A DNA stretch of 7,620 bases, taken from an uncultured Clostridia bacterium. Lineage in GTDB: Bacteria > Bacillota > Clostridia > Oscillospirales > Acutalibacteraceae. The position numbers were made by a program, and so were the translations under genes. Shown here piece by piece: positions 1 through 6,063 of the stretch; position 1 is the stretch's first letter; every line of letters starts with the position of its first letter. Below the pieces are notes generated by a model. That model did no database searches and was not told where the DNA came from. It saw only the letters and a program-made list of their open reading frames with translations. The stretch covers positions 1-7,620 of the forward strand of contig CAMWIZ010000034.1 of NCBI GenBank assembly GCA_947174455.1. The letters run 5' to 3'.

Positions 1-1
1 G

Positions 2-460
2 TTTAAAGAAAATAAGTTTAGAATGGGCTTTATTACCTTTATTTATAAAATATTGCCGCTGTTTGTGTTTGTCAGTTATCCGGTGCTGATTTGTTACCTT
101 ATTCTCACAGGCAGTGCTAAGCTATTGCAGTGCATAACTGTTCCGTTGGGTGTTTTTGTGACAGTTACTCTTATACGAAAATTTATCAACGCACAGCGGC
201 CGTATGAAAAACTGAACATAACTCCCCTCATGAACAAAACTACTAAGGGTAAGTCTTTTCCAAGCAGACACACGGCAAGCGGAATAGTGATTGCAATGGC
301 TTTTTTGTATGTTAATCCTGTGATTGGTGCAGTGTATCTTGCAGTTGCATTACTTATATCTTTGTCAAGAGTTCTAAGCGGTGTTCATTTTCCGAGGGAT
401 GTTGCCGCTTCAATAGTCTATGCCGTTGCTATGTCATGTCTTTTCTTTTACGTTTTGTAA
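2..460 (+). CDS. PAP2-family membrane phosphatase, 5'-partial
   Basis: This is a small integral-membrane phosphatase of the PAP2 (type 2 phosphatidic acid phosphatase) superfamily, whose members remove phosphate from lipid phosphates or diphosphates such as undecaprenyl diphosphate at the membrane. Counting from the ATG at 23, the three family motifs are visible: R52-x6-R59-P60 (motif 1, with Arg where the consensus has Lys), P80-S-R-H83 (motif 2) and S115-R116-x5-H122-x3-D126 (motif 3). Hydrophobic stretches at about residues 8-28, 36-51, 86-97, 98-114 and 127-145 suggest membrane helices. The frame is open from base 2 and the ATG at 23 has no Shine-Dalgarno sequence, so the true start probably lies upstream and the gene is cut by the window edge. 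It precedes the purine promoter and no functional link to it is evident. The substrate cannot be told from sequence. Confidence 0.85.
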   Translation, partial: FKENKFRMGFITFIYKILPLFVFVSYPVLICYLILTGSAKLLQCITVPLGVFVTVTLIRKFINAQRPYEKLNITPLMNKTTKGKSFPSRHTASGIVIAMAFLYVNPVIGAVYLAVALLISLSRVLSGVHFPRDVAASIVYAVAMSCLFFYVL

Positions 461-579
461 ATCAGTTTTCCGAATCAGTATTGCAGGTCTTTGCTTAACT
501 AAAAAATTAACAGCACAGACGAAGTTTTTATTACTTGTTTTGGTGAAAAAGTGAATTGTTTTTCTGTCGTCGAAAATCG
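461..579. other. Intergenic stretch with nothing recognised
   Basis: This AT-rich stretch between the PAP2 gene and the purine promoter shows no credible ORF, no Shine-Dalgarno plus start, no strong terminator for the PAP2 gene and no clear repeat. A lone CCGAAT at 470-475 resembles half of a Bacillus PurR box but has no partner. The rest of the 461-789 gene-free region is explained by the promoter, aptamer, terminator and purE ribosome binding site listed separately. Confidence 0.5.
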
Positions 580-608
580 TTGACAAAAGTTAACTGTAAT
601 GTTAAAAT
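580..608 (+). promoter_or_regulatory. Sigma-A type promoter of the purine operon
   Basis: A consensus -35 TTGACA (580-585) is followed after exactly 17 nt by TAAAAT (603-608), one mismatch from the -10 consensus. TG at 600-601 gives an extended -10. The predicted transcription start falls around 614-616, just 5' of the first riboswitch helix, so the RNA would begin almost directly with the aptamer. This position supports both calls. The -35 overlaps GTTGAC and is followed by a GTTAAC palindrome (589-594), but no known operator was recognised. Confidence 0.85.
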
Positions 609-623
609 TGTCTTTGGGTAAGA

Positions 624-713
624 CTTTTTGTTACTGGCGGTAGTGGAAACTGTACCCCATGGGTACGAAAACCACAGGGAAGCAAAAAGATAAAATATGC
701 CGACCGTCTGGGC
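624..713 (+). ncRNA. ZTP riboswitch aptamer (pfl motif) controlling purE operon
   Basis: The RNA matches the ZTP/pfl riboswitch, which binds ZMP/ZTP (AICAR nucleotides) and typically turns expression on when 10-formyl-tetrahydrofolate is low. P1 is CUUUUUG (624-630) with CAAAAAG (683-689), a perfect 7 bp. The conserved ACUGGCGG lies at 633-640. P2 is GUGG (643-646) with CCAC (672-675), extended by a second hairpin GUACCC/GGGUAC (652-657/661-666) with a CAU loop. AGGGAAGC at 676-683 is the conserved segment after P2. The 3' domain carries the hallmark GCCGACCGUCUGGGC at 699-713: P3 pairs GCC 699-701 with GGC 711-713, and the pseudoknot pairs GGCGGU 636-641 with ACCGUC 703-708. The linker between P1 and P3 is only 9 nt. 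Its position directly before purE fits the known target class. Motif recognition is from memory of the family consensus. Confidence 0.93.
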
Positions 714-747
714 AGTCCTACTTACAATGTAGGACTGCACTTTTTTT
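712..747 (+). terminator. Intrinsic terminator of the ZTP riboswitch expression platform
   Basis: A perfect 10-bp stem, GCAGTCCTAC (712-721) with GTAGGACTGC (729-738), encloses a 7-nt loop and is followed by AC and seven T residues (741-747). It lies between the aptamer and purE. Its first two bases, G712 and C713, are also the 3' side of aptamer helix P3, so ligand-stabilised P3 and the full terminator stem exclude each other. By family precedent, bound ZTP/ZMP should permit read-through into the operon. Confidence 0.93.
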
Positions 748-774
748 GATTAAATGACGGAAAACTTACAATTC

Positions 775-779
775 GGAGG
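775..779 (+). promoter_or_regulatory. purE ribosome binding site
   Basis: GGAGG at 775-779 sits 10 nt before the ATG at 790. It decides the purE start: the in-frame ATG at 754 would add 12 residues, has no Shine-Dalgarno sequence and begins almost inside the terminator U-tract. Confidence 0.85.
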
Positions 780-789
780 TAATTCTTTA

Positions 790-1284
790 ATGAAAAAGGT
801 TGCTATCATTATGGGCAGCGACAGCGATCTGCCTGTAGTTGAGAAGGCTATTGACACACTTGCCGAGTACGGTGTACCGAGTGAGGTTCATGTTTACTCT
901 GCACACAGAACTCCTGTGGAAGCGAGAGATTTCGCAGTTAATGCTAAGGCTAACGGCTTTGGTGCTGTTATTTGTGCCGCAGGAAAGGCTGCTCACTTGG
1001 CAGGTGCATTTGCCGCTAACACAACTTTGCCTGTTATCGGTATTCCTGTTAAGTCCTCAACCTTAGACGGACTTGACGCCCTGCTTTCAACGGTTCAAAT
1101 GCCGTCGGGCATACCTGTTGCCACTGTTGCCATTGATGGTGCTGCAAACGCTGCTTTGCTTGCTGTACAGATTCTTGCGGTGTCAGATGAGGAGCTTGCC
1201 GAAAAGCTTGCAAATGCAAGAGAAAATGCAGCAAAGACAGTTCTTGAAAAGGACAAGGCGATTGCCGAGAAGTATAATAAGTAA
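790..1284 (+). CDS. purE: N5-carboxyaminoimidazole ribonucleotide mutase, class I PurE
   Basis: This cytosolic enzyme of de novo purine synthesis makes CAIR, by moving the carboxylate of N5-CAIR in class I enzymes. The 164-residue product has the normal PurE length. Visible motifs are GSDSD (residues 9-13), which binds the nucleotide phosphate, S37-A-H-R-T-P with the catalytic-type His39, and the A-A-H69-L active-site loop. SAHRTP together with AAHL indicates class I rather than the class II AIR carboxylases. The start at 790 is set by GGAGG at 775-779. It is the first gene behind the ZTP riboswitch. No purK, the usual supplier of N5-CAIR, is in the window, so either purK lies elsewhere or the reaction runs from CO2-derived N5-CAIR formed non-enzymatically; this is an inference. 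The 99-nt gap to purC contains a hairpin. Confidence 0.97.
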   Translation: MKKVAIIMGSDSDLPVVEKAIDTLAEYGVPSEVHVYSAHRTPVEARDFAVNAKANGFGAVICAAGKAAHLAGAFAANTTLPVIGIPVKSSTLDGLDALLSTVQMPSGIPVATVAIDGAANAALLAVQILAVSDEELAEKLANARENAAKTVLEKDKAIAEKYNK

Positions 1285-1301
1285 TCACGCTTTAACTGAT
1301 G

Positions 1302-1343
1302 CACAGCACATAAAATGCGGGCTGCAGGTGTGCCGTTGCTGTG
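1302..1343 (+). other. Intercistronic inverted repeat between purE and purC
   Basis: CACAGCA (1302-1308) pairs perfectly with TGCTGTG (1337-1343). The 28-nt interior is GC-richer than its surroundings and can itself pair GGC (1320-1322) with GCC (1332-1334). Only a short broken T-run (GAATTTTG) follows, so it is a weak terminator at best. A role in mRNA processing or stability is possible. Its effect is unknown. Confidence 0.5.
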
Positions 1344-1370
1344 AATTTTGATAAAAACGCATATAAAAAC

Positions 1371-1375
1371 GGAGG
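1371..1375 (+). promoter_or_regulatory. purC ribosome binding site
   Basis: GGAGG at 1371-1375 lies 8 nt before the ATG at 1384 and selects that start over the in-frame ATG at 1348. The upstream ATG would add 12 residues (beginning MIKTHIK) ahead of the conserved MEKxxxxYEGKAK beginning. Confidence 0.85.
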
Positions 1376-1383
1376 AATTTATT

Positions 1384-2094
1384 ATGGAAAAAACTGTTCA
1401 GATGTATGAGGGTAAGGCAAAGAAGGTTTTCGCTACAAATGATGAAAATCTTTGCATTGTTTCCTATAAGGACGACGCTACAGCTAACAATGGTCTTAAA
1501 AAGGGTACTATTCTCGGTAAGGGTGTTATAAACAACAGAGTTACAAACCACCTTATGAAGCTTGTTGAAAGCAAGGGCGTGCCTACTCATTTCGTTGAGG
1601 AAATCAACGACAGAGAAACAGTTGTAAAAAAGGTTTCTATCGTTCCTTTGGAGGTTATCGTTCGTAATATCGCAGCAGGCTCACTTGCTAAGAGATTGGG
1701 TCTTGAAGAGGGTACTAAGCTTAACAAAACTGTGCTTGAGTACTGCTATAAGGACGACGCTCTCGGTGATCCTATGGTAAATGAGTACCATATTCTTGCC
1801 ATGGACTACGCTTCGAAAGAAGAGCTTGAGCTTATTGCAAAGTACGCTTTCATGGTTAACGATATTTTGACTGATTACCTCAAGGAAGTTAATATTGAGC
1901 TTATCGACTTTAAGCTTGAGTTCGGCAGACTTGCTGACGGCACCATCGTGCTTGCTGATGAGATTTCACCGGATACCTGCCGTTTCTGGGACAGCAACAC
2001 AAAGGAGAAGCTGGACAAGGATCGTTTCAGACGTGATATGGGTGGCGTAGAAGACGCTTATCAGGAGATTATGAAGCGTCTTTTGGGTGAATAA
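1384..2094 (+). CDS. purC: Phosphoribosylaminoimidazole-succinocarboxamide synthase (SAICAR synthetase)
   Basis: PurC condenses CAIR with aspartate using ATP to give SAICAR, directly after PurE in the pathway. The 236-residue protein has the usual length of the single-domain bacterial enzyme. Family features are the N-terminal Y8-E-G-K-A-K-K ATP-binding segment, [18 protein letters not shown] (residues 87-104, the substrate-binding SAICAR signature), DFKLEFG (175-181) and [14 protein letters not shown] (190-203), which carries the acidic and Arg residues around the metal and nucleotide. The start at 1384 is set by a Shine-Dalgarno sequence at 1371-1375. Only 17 nt separate its stop from purF, so the two are almost certainly co-transcribed. 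Base composition matches the neighbours and nothing is odd in the gene. Confidence 0.98.
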   Translation: MEKTVQMYEGKAKKVFATNDENLCIVSYKDDATANNGLKKGTILGKGVINNRVTNHLMKLVESKGVPTHFVEEINDRETVVKKVSIVPLEVIVRNIAAGSLAKRLGLEEGTKLNKTVLEYCYKDDALGDPMVNEYHILAMDYASKEELELIAKYAFMVNDILTDYLKEVNIELIDFKLEFGRLADGTIVLADEISPDTCRFWDSNTKEKLDKDRFRRDMGGVEDAYQEIMKRLLGE

Positions 2095-2111
2095 TTTTTT
2101 AGGAGATAAAT

Positions 2112-3569
2112 ATGATTACCGATTCTGATTCAGAGAAAATACACGAGGAATGCGGTGTTTTTGGAGTTTTCGCTAATGAATCCACAGACGTGGCATCTAC
2201 TGTGTATTACGGTTTATTTGCATTGCAGCACAGGGGACAAGAGGGCTGCGGTATAGTTGTTAATGATGACGGCCTATTCAATTCCTATAAGGATTTGGGC
2301 ATAGTAAATGACGTTTTTACCGCCGATGTTTTAAAAGGTTTGGGTTACGGAAACATGGCGGTAGGTCATGTTCGTTACGGCACAACGGGCGGCAACGGCA
2401 GAAGCAATACTCAGCCTATTGTTGTTAATCACATTAAGGGTCGTATGGCTTTGGCACATAACGGAAATTTGGTTAATTCATTTGAATTAAGGGAAAAGCT
2501 GGAGCTTGAGGGTTCTATTTTCCATACAACGAGCGATACAGAGGTTATCTCTTACATGATAACAAAGGAACGCATAAAATGCCCTTCCATTGAGGAGGCG
2601 GTGAACCGTGCAATGCACAAAATTGACGGTGCCTATTCTTTGGTTGTTATGTCCCCATCAAAGCTGATTGCGGCGAGAGATCCCCACGGATTCCGTCCGC
2701 TCTGCTACGGAAAGACAGAGGACGGTAGGTATATTGTTGCTTCGGAAAGCTGTGCTCTTGATGCCGTGGGTGCAGAGTTTATCAGGGATGTTAAGCCGGG
2801 AGAAATTATTGTATTTGACAAAAACGGTATTCGCACTATTGAGGAGCATTGCGGTACAGCTGCAAACTCTATGTGTGTATTTGAGTATATCTATTTTGCA
2901 AGACCCGATTCTGTTATAGAGGGCTGCAACGTGCATAAAGCAAGAGTTCGTGCAGGTGAGCTTCTTGCAAAGGCATATCCTGCTGATGCCGATATTGTTA
3001 TCGGTGTTCCGGATTCGGGGCTTGACGCCGCAATCGGTTATTCCAGAGAGTCGGGTATTCCCTACGGAATCGGCTTTATTAAAAATAAATATATCGGCAG
3101 AACCTTTATTTCGCCCGGACAGGCTTCCCGTGAAGATAAGGTTAAGATAAAGCTTAACCCCATTGCGGAGGTTGTAAAGGGGAAAAGGGTTGTTATGATT
3201 GATGACTCAATCGTAAGAGGAACAACAAGTCAGCGTATAGTAAAGCTTGTTCGTGACGCAGGTGCAAGAGAGGTTCATGTGAGAATTTCCGCACCTCCGT
3301 TTACAAATCCATGCTACTATGGCACAGATATCGACTCAAAGGAAAACTTAATTGCTTGTAAGCATACTATTGAGGAGATTGCGGAAATAATAGGAGCAGA
3401 CAGCCTCGGTTACCTGAAAACGGAGGACGTGAGCAGGCTTGCTGAGGGAAGTGCCTGCACAGGTTATTGCAGTGCCTGCTTTGACGGAAAGTATCCTACA
3501 CAGATTCCAAAGAAAAACGCAAAGAACAGATTTGAACAAAAAATCAGTGAAAACGGAAAAAAGGAATGA
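2112..3569 (+). CDS. purF: Amidophosphoribosyltransferase (glutamine PRPP amidotransferase), Fe-S type
   Basis: PurF makes phosphoribosylamine from PRPP and glutamine, the committed step of purine synthesis. The 485-residue protein has an N-terminal class II glutaminase domain (from Cys14 to about 235) and a C-terminal phosphoribosyltransferase domain. Thirteen residues precede Cys14 (E-E-C14-G-V-F-G), which is predicted to become the N-terminal nucleophile after propeptide cleavage, as in Bacillus PurF. The PRPP loop is VMIDDSIVRGTTS at 361-373. Cys255, Cys401 and the C453-S-A-C456 pair match in context the four cysteines that bind the [4Fe-4S] cluster in the Bacillus enzyme, so this is the oxygen-labile form. 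A Shine-Dalgarno AGGAG at 2101-2105 precedes the start. The stop is 5 nt from purM, so coupled translation is likely. Confidence 0.98.
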   Translation: MITDSDSEKIHEECGVFGVFANESTDVASTVYYGLFALQHRGQEGCGIVVNDDGLFNSYKDLGIVNDVFTADVLKGLGYGNMAVGHVRYGTTGGNGRSNTQPIVVNHIKGRMALAHNGNLVNSFELREKLELEGSIFHTTSDTEVISYMITKERIKCPSIEEAVNRAMHKIDGAYSLVVMSPSKLIAARDPHGFRPLCYGKTEDGRYIVASESCALDAVGAEFIRDVKPGEIIVFDKNGIRTIEEHCGTAANSMCVFEYIYFARPDSVIEGCNVHKARVRAGELLAKAYPADADIVIGVPDSGLDAAIGYSRESGIPYGIGFIKNKYIGRTFISPGQASREDKVKIKLNPIAEVVKGKRVVMIDDSIVRGTTSQRIVKLVRDAGAREVHVRISAPPFTNPCYYGTDIDSKENLIACKHTIEEIAEIIGADSLGYLKTEDVSRLAEGSACTGYCSACFDGKYPTQIPKKNAKNRFEQKISENGKKE

Positions 3570-3574
3570 TATAG

Positions 3575-4630
3575 ATGAAAAGCTGTAGCGAAAGTTACAA
3601 GGCTGCCGGTGTAGACATCACCGCAGGCTACAAGGCGGTAGAGCTCATGAAGAGTCATATCGCAAGAACCATGACAAGCGGTGTAGTATCCGATATCGGC
3701 GGCTTCGGCGGTTTGTTTGAGCTTGACATGACAGGTATAGAAAGACCCGTTCTTGTAAGCGGTACAGACGGCGTAGGTACGAAGCTGAAGATGGCTTTCC
3801 TGATGGATAAGCATGACACTGTAGGCATTGACTGCGTGGCAATGTGCGTCAACGACATTATCTGCTGCGGTGCAAGGCCGTTGTTCTTCCTTGACTATAT
3901 TGCCTGCGGCAAGAACGTCCCTGAGAAGATTGCACAGATAGTTGCCGGTGTTGCAGAGGGCTGCGTACAGTCGGGCTGTGCACTTGTCGGCGGAGAAACT
4001 GCTGAAATGCCCGGATTCTATCCCGAAGATGAATATGACCTTGCAGGTTTTTCCGCAGGTGTGGTTGACCGCAGCAAGATTTTGGACAAAAATACGGTTA
4101 CTGAAGGTGATGTTATAATTGCACTTCCTTCAAGCGGCGTTCACTCTAACGGTTTCTCTCTTGTAAGAAAGGTATTTAATATTGGCAGCGAGGACAAGTC
4201 ATATGAGTTAGCGTTAACTGCTCCGTGTGCTGAACTTGGCGGTAAATCTATTGCCGAAACACTCCTTACACCAACAAAGATTTATGTAAAGCCTATGCTT
4301 GCACTTTTTGACGAGATTACTGTTAAGGCTGTTTCCCATATTACAGGTGGCGGTTTCTATGAGAATATTCCACGTAGTCTGCCAAAAGGCTACAGTGCAA
4401 AAATTGCCAAGAGCAGCATTAAGGTTTTGCCAATCTTTGACCTTATTGCAAAGACAGGAAACATTCCCGAAAGGGATATGTTTAATACCTACAACATGGG
4501 TGTTGGCATGAGCGTAGTAGTAGCAAAAGAGGATGCTGACAAGGCATTGGAGGTTCTCAGAGCAAACGGCGAGGACGCTTATGTCATCGGTGAAGTTGTT
4601 GCAGGTGATGAGGGCGTTATAATAGAGTAA
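3575..4630 (+). CDS. purM: Phosphoribosylformylglycinamidine cyclo-ligase (AIR synthetase)
   Basis: PurM closes the imidazole ring, turning FGAM into AIR with ATP. At 351 residues it is close to the usual bacterial length. Recognisable family segments are the Gly-rich I41-GGFGGLFEL region, [14 protein letters not shown] (61-74, ATP site), D86-C-V-A-M-C-V-N-D94 followed by [16 protein letters not shown] (97-112), [11 protein letters not shown] (139-149), [17 protein letters not shown] (185-201) and [13 protein letters not shown] (255-267). The start lies 5 nt after the purF stop and its Shine-Dalgarno sequence (AAGGA, 3561-3565) is inside the end of purF, which implies translational coupling. 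A hairpin-forming 59-nt gap separates it from purN. The substrate, FGAM, needs a PurL that is not encoded in this window. Confidence 0.98.
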   Translation: MKSCSESYKAAGVDITAGYKAVELMKSHIARTMTSGVVSDIGGFGGLFELDMTGIERPVLVSGTDGVGTKLKMAFLMDKHDTVGIDCVAMCVNDIICCGARPLFFLDYIACGKNVPEKIAQIVAGVAEGCVQSGCALVGGETAEMPGFYPEDEYDLAGFSAGVVDRSKILDKNTVTEGDVIIALPSSGVHSNGFSLVRKVFNIGSEDKSYELALTAPCAELGGKSIAETLLTPTKIYVKPMLALFDEITVKAVSHITGGGFYENIPRSLPKGYSAKIAKSSIKVLPIFDLIAKTGNIPERDMFNTYNMGVGMSVVVAKEDADKALEVLRANGEDAYVIGEVVAGDEGVIIE

Positions 4631-4667
4631 TGTTAAGGGGTGCAAACTTTTAACATACACTCCTTAA
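4631..4667 (+). other. Intercistronic hairpin with alternative pairings, purM-purN gap
   Basis: TTAAGGGGTG (4633-4642) pairs with CACTCCTTAA (4658-4667) over 10 bp with one G-U wobble and a 15-nt loop. A competing helix, TGTTAA (4631-4636) with TTAACA (4650-4655), uses part of the same 5' arm. The downstream bases are A-rich, not T-rich, so this is not an intrinsic terminator on the + strand. It ends 8 nt before the purN Shine-Dalgarno sequence (AAGGA, 4675-4679). It may affect mRNA processing or relative purM/purN expression. No known element was recognised. Confidence 0.5.
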
Positions 4668-4689
4668 AATAAAAAAGGACGGCGATAAA

Positions 4690-5301
4690 ATGGGTGAAAA
4701 AATAAAGATTGCTGTACTGGTGTCGGGTGGCGGTACTAATTTGCAGGCACTTATTGACAAGCAGCAAAGCGGTATTATTCGCAGCGGTGAAATTGTACTT
4801 GTTGTCTCCAACAACGCTGACGCTTTTGCTTTGGAAAGAGCGAAAAAGGCGAACATTCCAACCGCAGTTGTTTCACGCAAAGACAGTGCAAGCCAAGAGG
4901 AATTTGAGAAAAATCTTATTGAAATTCTTGAAAAAAGCGAAATAGAGCTTATTGTTTTGGCAGGCTTTATGTGCATTTTAAGCGAGAATTTTACCTCAAA
5001 ATATCAAAAGAGAATAATCAACGTGCATCCGTCACTCATCCCGTCCTTCTGTGGCAAGGGCTTTTACGGTCTTAGAGTTCACCGTGCCGCACTTGACTAC
5101 GGTGTCAAGGTTACAGGTGCTACGGTGCATTTTGTCAATGAAGTGCCTGACGGCGGCGAGATTATTCTGCAAAAGGCAGTGGATGTTGAGCCGAATGACA
5201 CGCCGGAAACACTGCAAAGACGTGTTATGGAAAATGCAGAGTGGATTATACTTCCGCAGGCTGTTGAGCTTGTATGCGAAAAAATGGCAGAAAGAAAATA
5301 A
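4690..5301 (+). CDS. purN: Phosphoribosylglycinamide formyltransferase (GAR transformylase)
   Basis: PurN transfers the formyl group of 10-formyl-tetrahydrofolate to GAR, giving FGAR. It is the folate-dependent purine step encoded here and so ties the operon to the signal read by the ZTP riboswitch. The 203-residue protein has the usual length. Visible motifs are V11-SGGGTNLQALI near the N-terminus (phosphate binding), N111-V-H113-PSLIPSF and D154 in VPDGGEI (152-158). N111, H113 and D154 correspond in context to the Asn-His-Asp catalytic set of Escherichia coli PurN. V142-TGATVHFV precedes the catalytic Asp as usual. The start follows AAGGA at 4675-4679, and 23 nt separate the stop from the next gene. 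Confidence 0.98.
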   Translation: MGEKIKIAVLVSGGGTNLQALIDKQQSGIIRSGEIVLVVSNNADAFALERAKKANIPTAVVSRKDSASQEEFEKNLIEILEKSEIELIVLAGFMCILSENFTSKYQKRIINVHPSLIPSFCGKGFYGLRVHRAALDYGVKVTGATVHFVNEVPDGGEIILQKAVDVEPNDTPETLQRRVMENAEWIILPQAVELVCEKMAERK

Positions 5302-5324
5302 TATCTACTTAGGAGAATTTTAAT

Positions 5325-6041
5325 ATGAACGTATATCAGACCTATGATATGGGAGAGCTAATAAAAGGTAATCCTTATGTTGGCAGAGGTATTGTAATAG
5401 GTAAGACACAGGACGGTACAAAGGCAGCAGTGGCCTATTTTATTATGGGCAGAAGCGAAAATAGCCGTAACCGTGTATTTGTTGAAAACGGAGACGAGGT
5501 TATTATTCATCCCTTTGATGCGTCAAAGGTTGAGGATCCGTCACTTATAATTTACTCCCCAATCAGAAAGATTGACAACAAGCTTATTGTTACAAACGGT
5601 GACCAGACAGACACTGTATATGATTTTGTTGCAGACGGCAAAAGCTTTGAGGAAGCATTGGAAACTCGCTGTTTTGAGCCTGATGCTCCGAACTTCACCC
5701 CAAGAATCAGCGGTATGCTCACGTTTAGTGACAAACTTACTTATAAGATGAGCATACTCAAAAGTGCCGACGAGAACGGCAGCGAGTGCAATCGCTATAC
5801 TTTCTCTTACAATGCACTTGACGGAATCGGTCACTTTATTCACACTTATGTAACGGACGGCAATCCTATTCCTACATTTATGGGTGAGCCTGAGAGGGTA
5901 AGCATCCCCAACGATATTGACGAGTTCAAGAACAATATTTGGAACAACTTGAACGAGCAGAATAAAATTTCCATTTACGTTAGATACATCGACCTGAAAA
6001 CGGGCGAGGTTGAAAACAGAATGATAAACAAGAACTCCTAA
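5325..6041 (+). CDS. purO: PurO-type IMP cyclohydrolase (monofunctional)
   Basis: This is predicted to close the second purine ring, FAICAR to IMP, the final step of the pathway. The 238-residue protein shows no resemblance to PurH (no MGS-like or transformylase domain). It matches in outline the PurO family, first known in archaea and having an Ntn-hydrolase-like fold: YVGRGIVIG (residues 18-26), AYFIMGRSENSRNR (37-50), the IVTNGDQTDT segment (88-97, compare the V-x-N-G-x-x-T-D-T pattern of archaeal PurO) and F-T-P-R-I-S-G (124-130). It is longer than archaeal PurO (about 200 residues) with a C-terminal region containing HTYVTDGNPIPTFMGEP (173-189). The Shine-Dalgarno AGGAG (5311-5315) is 9 nt before the start. 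Its place between purN and purB, where clostridia often have purH, supports the role. The family match is from memory, not from a search. Confidence 0.88.
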   Translation: MNVYQTYDMGELIKGNPYVGRGIVIGKTQDGTKAAVAYFIMGRSENSRNRVFVENGDEVIIHPFDASKVEDPSLIIYSPIRKIDNKLIVTNGDQTDTVYDFVADGKSFEEALETRCFEPDAPNFTPRISGMLTFSDKLTYKMSILKSADENGSECNRYTFSYNALDGIGHFIHTYVTDGNPIPTFMGEPERVSIPNDIDEFKNNIWNNLNEQNKISIYVRYIDLKTGEVENRMINKNS

Positions 6042-6063
6042 TTTTGAAAGGATAGATGCAGTA

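Noticed and set aside
470..475. CCGAAT as a PurR box half-site
   Set aside because: It is a single imperfect site over 100 nt upstream of the promoter, with no inverted partner at the usual spacing. Chance is likely, and the riboswitch already explains regulation.
610..629. GTCTT/AAGAC mini-hairpin followed by T5, like a tiny terminator
   Set aside because: The predicted transcription start (about 614-616) falls inside its 5' arm, the stem is only 5 bp, and its 3' part is needed for aptamer helix P1.
531..740. Minus-strand 69-codon ORF across the purE leader
   Set aside because: It lies over the promoter, riboswitch and terminator, has no family resemblance, and is explained by the + strand RNA structure.
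754..789. Upstream in-frame ATG start for purE
   Set aside because: It has no Shine-Dalgarno sequence, begins 7 nt after the terminator T-tract, and adds residues absent from the conserved PurE N-terminus.
1348..1383. Upstream in-frame ATG start for purC
   Set aside because: It has no Shine-Dalgarno sequence, and the strong GGAGG at 1371-1375 would lie inside the extended coding sequence, correctly spaced for 1384.
4214..4660. Minus-strand 148-codon ORF inside purM
   Set aside because: It is a shadow of the well-conserved purM reading frame, with a Cys/His/Asn-rich unrecognisable product and no ribosome binding site pattern.
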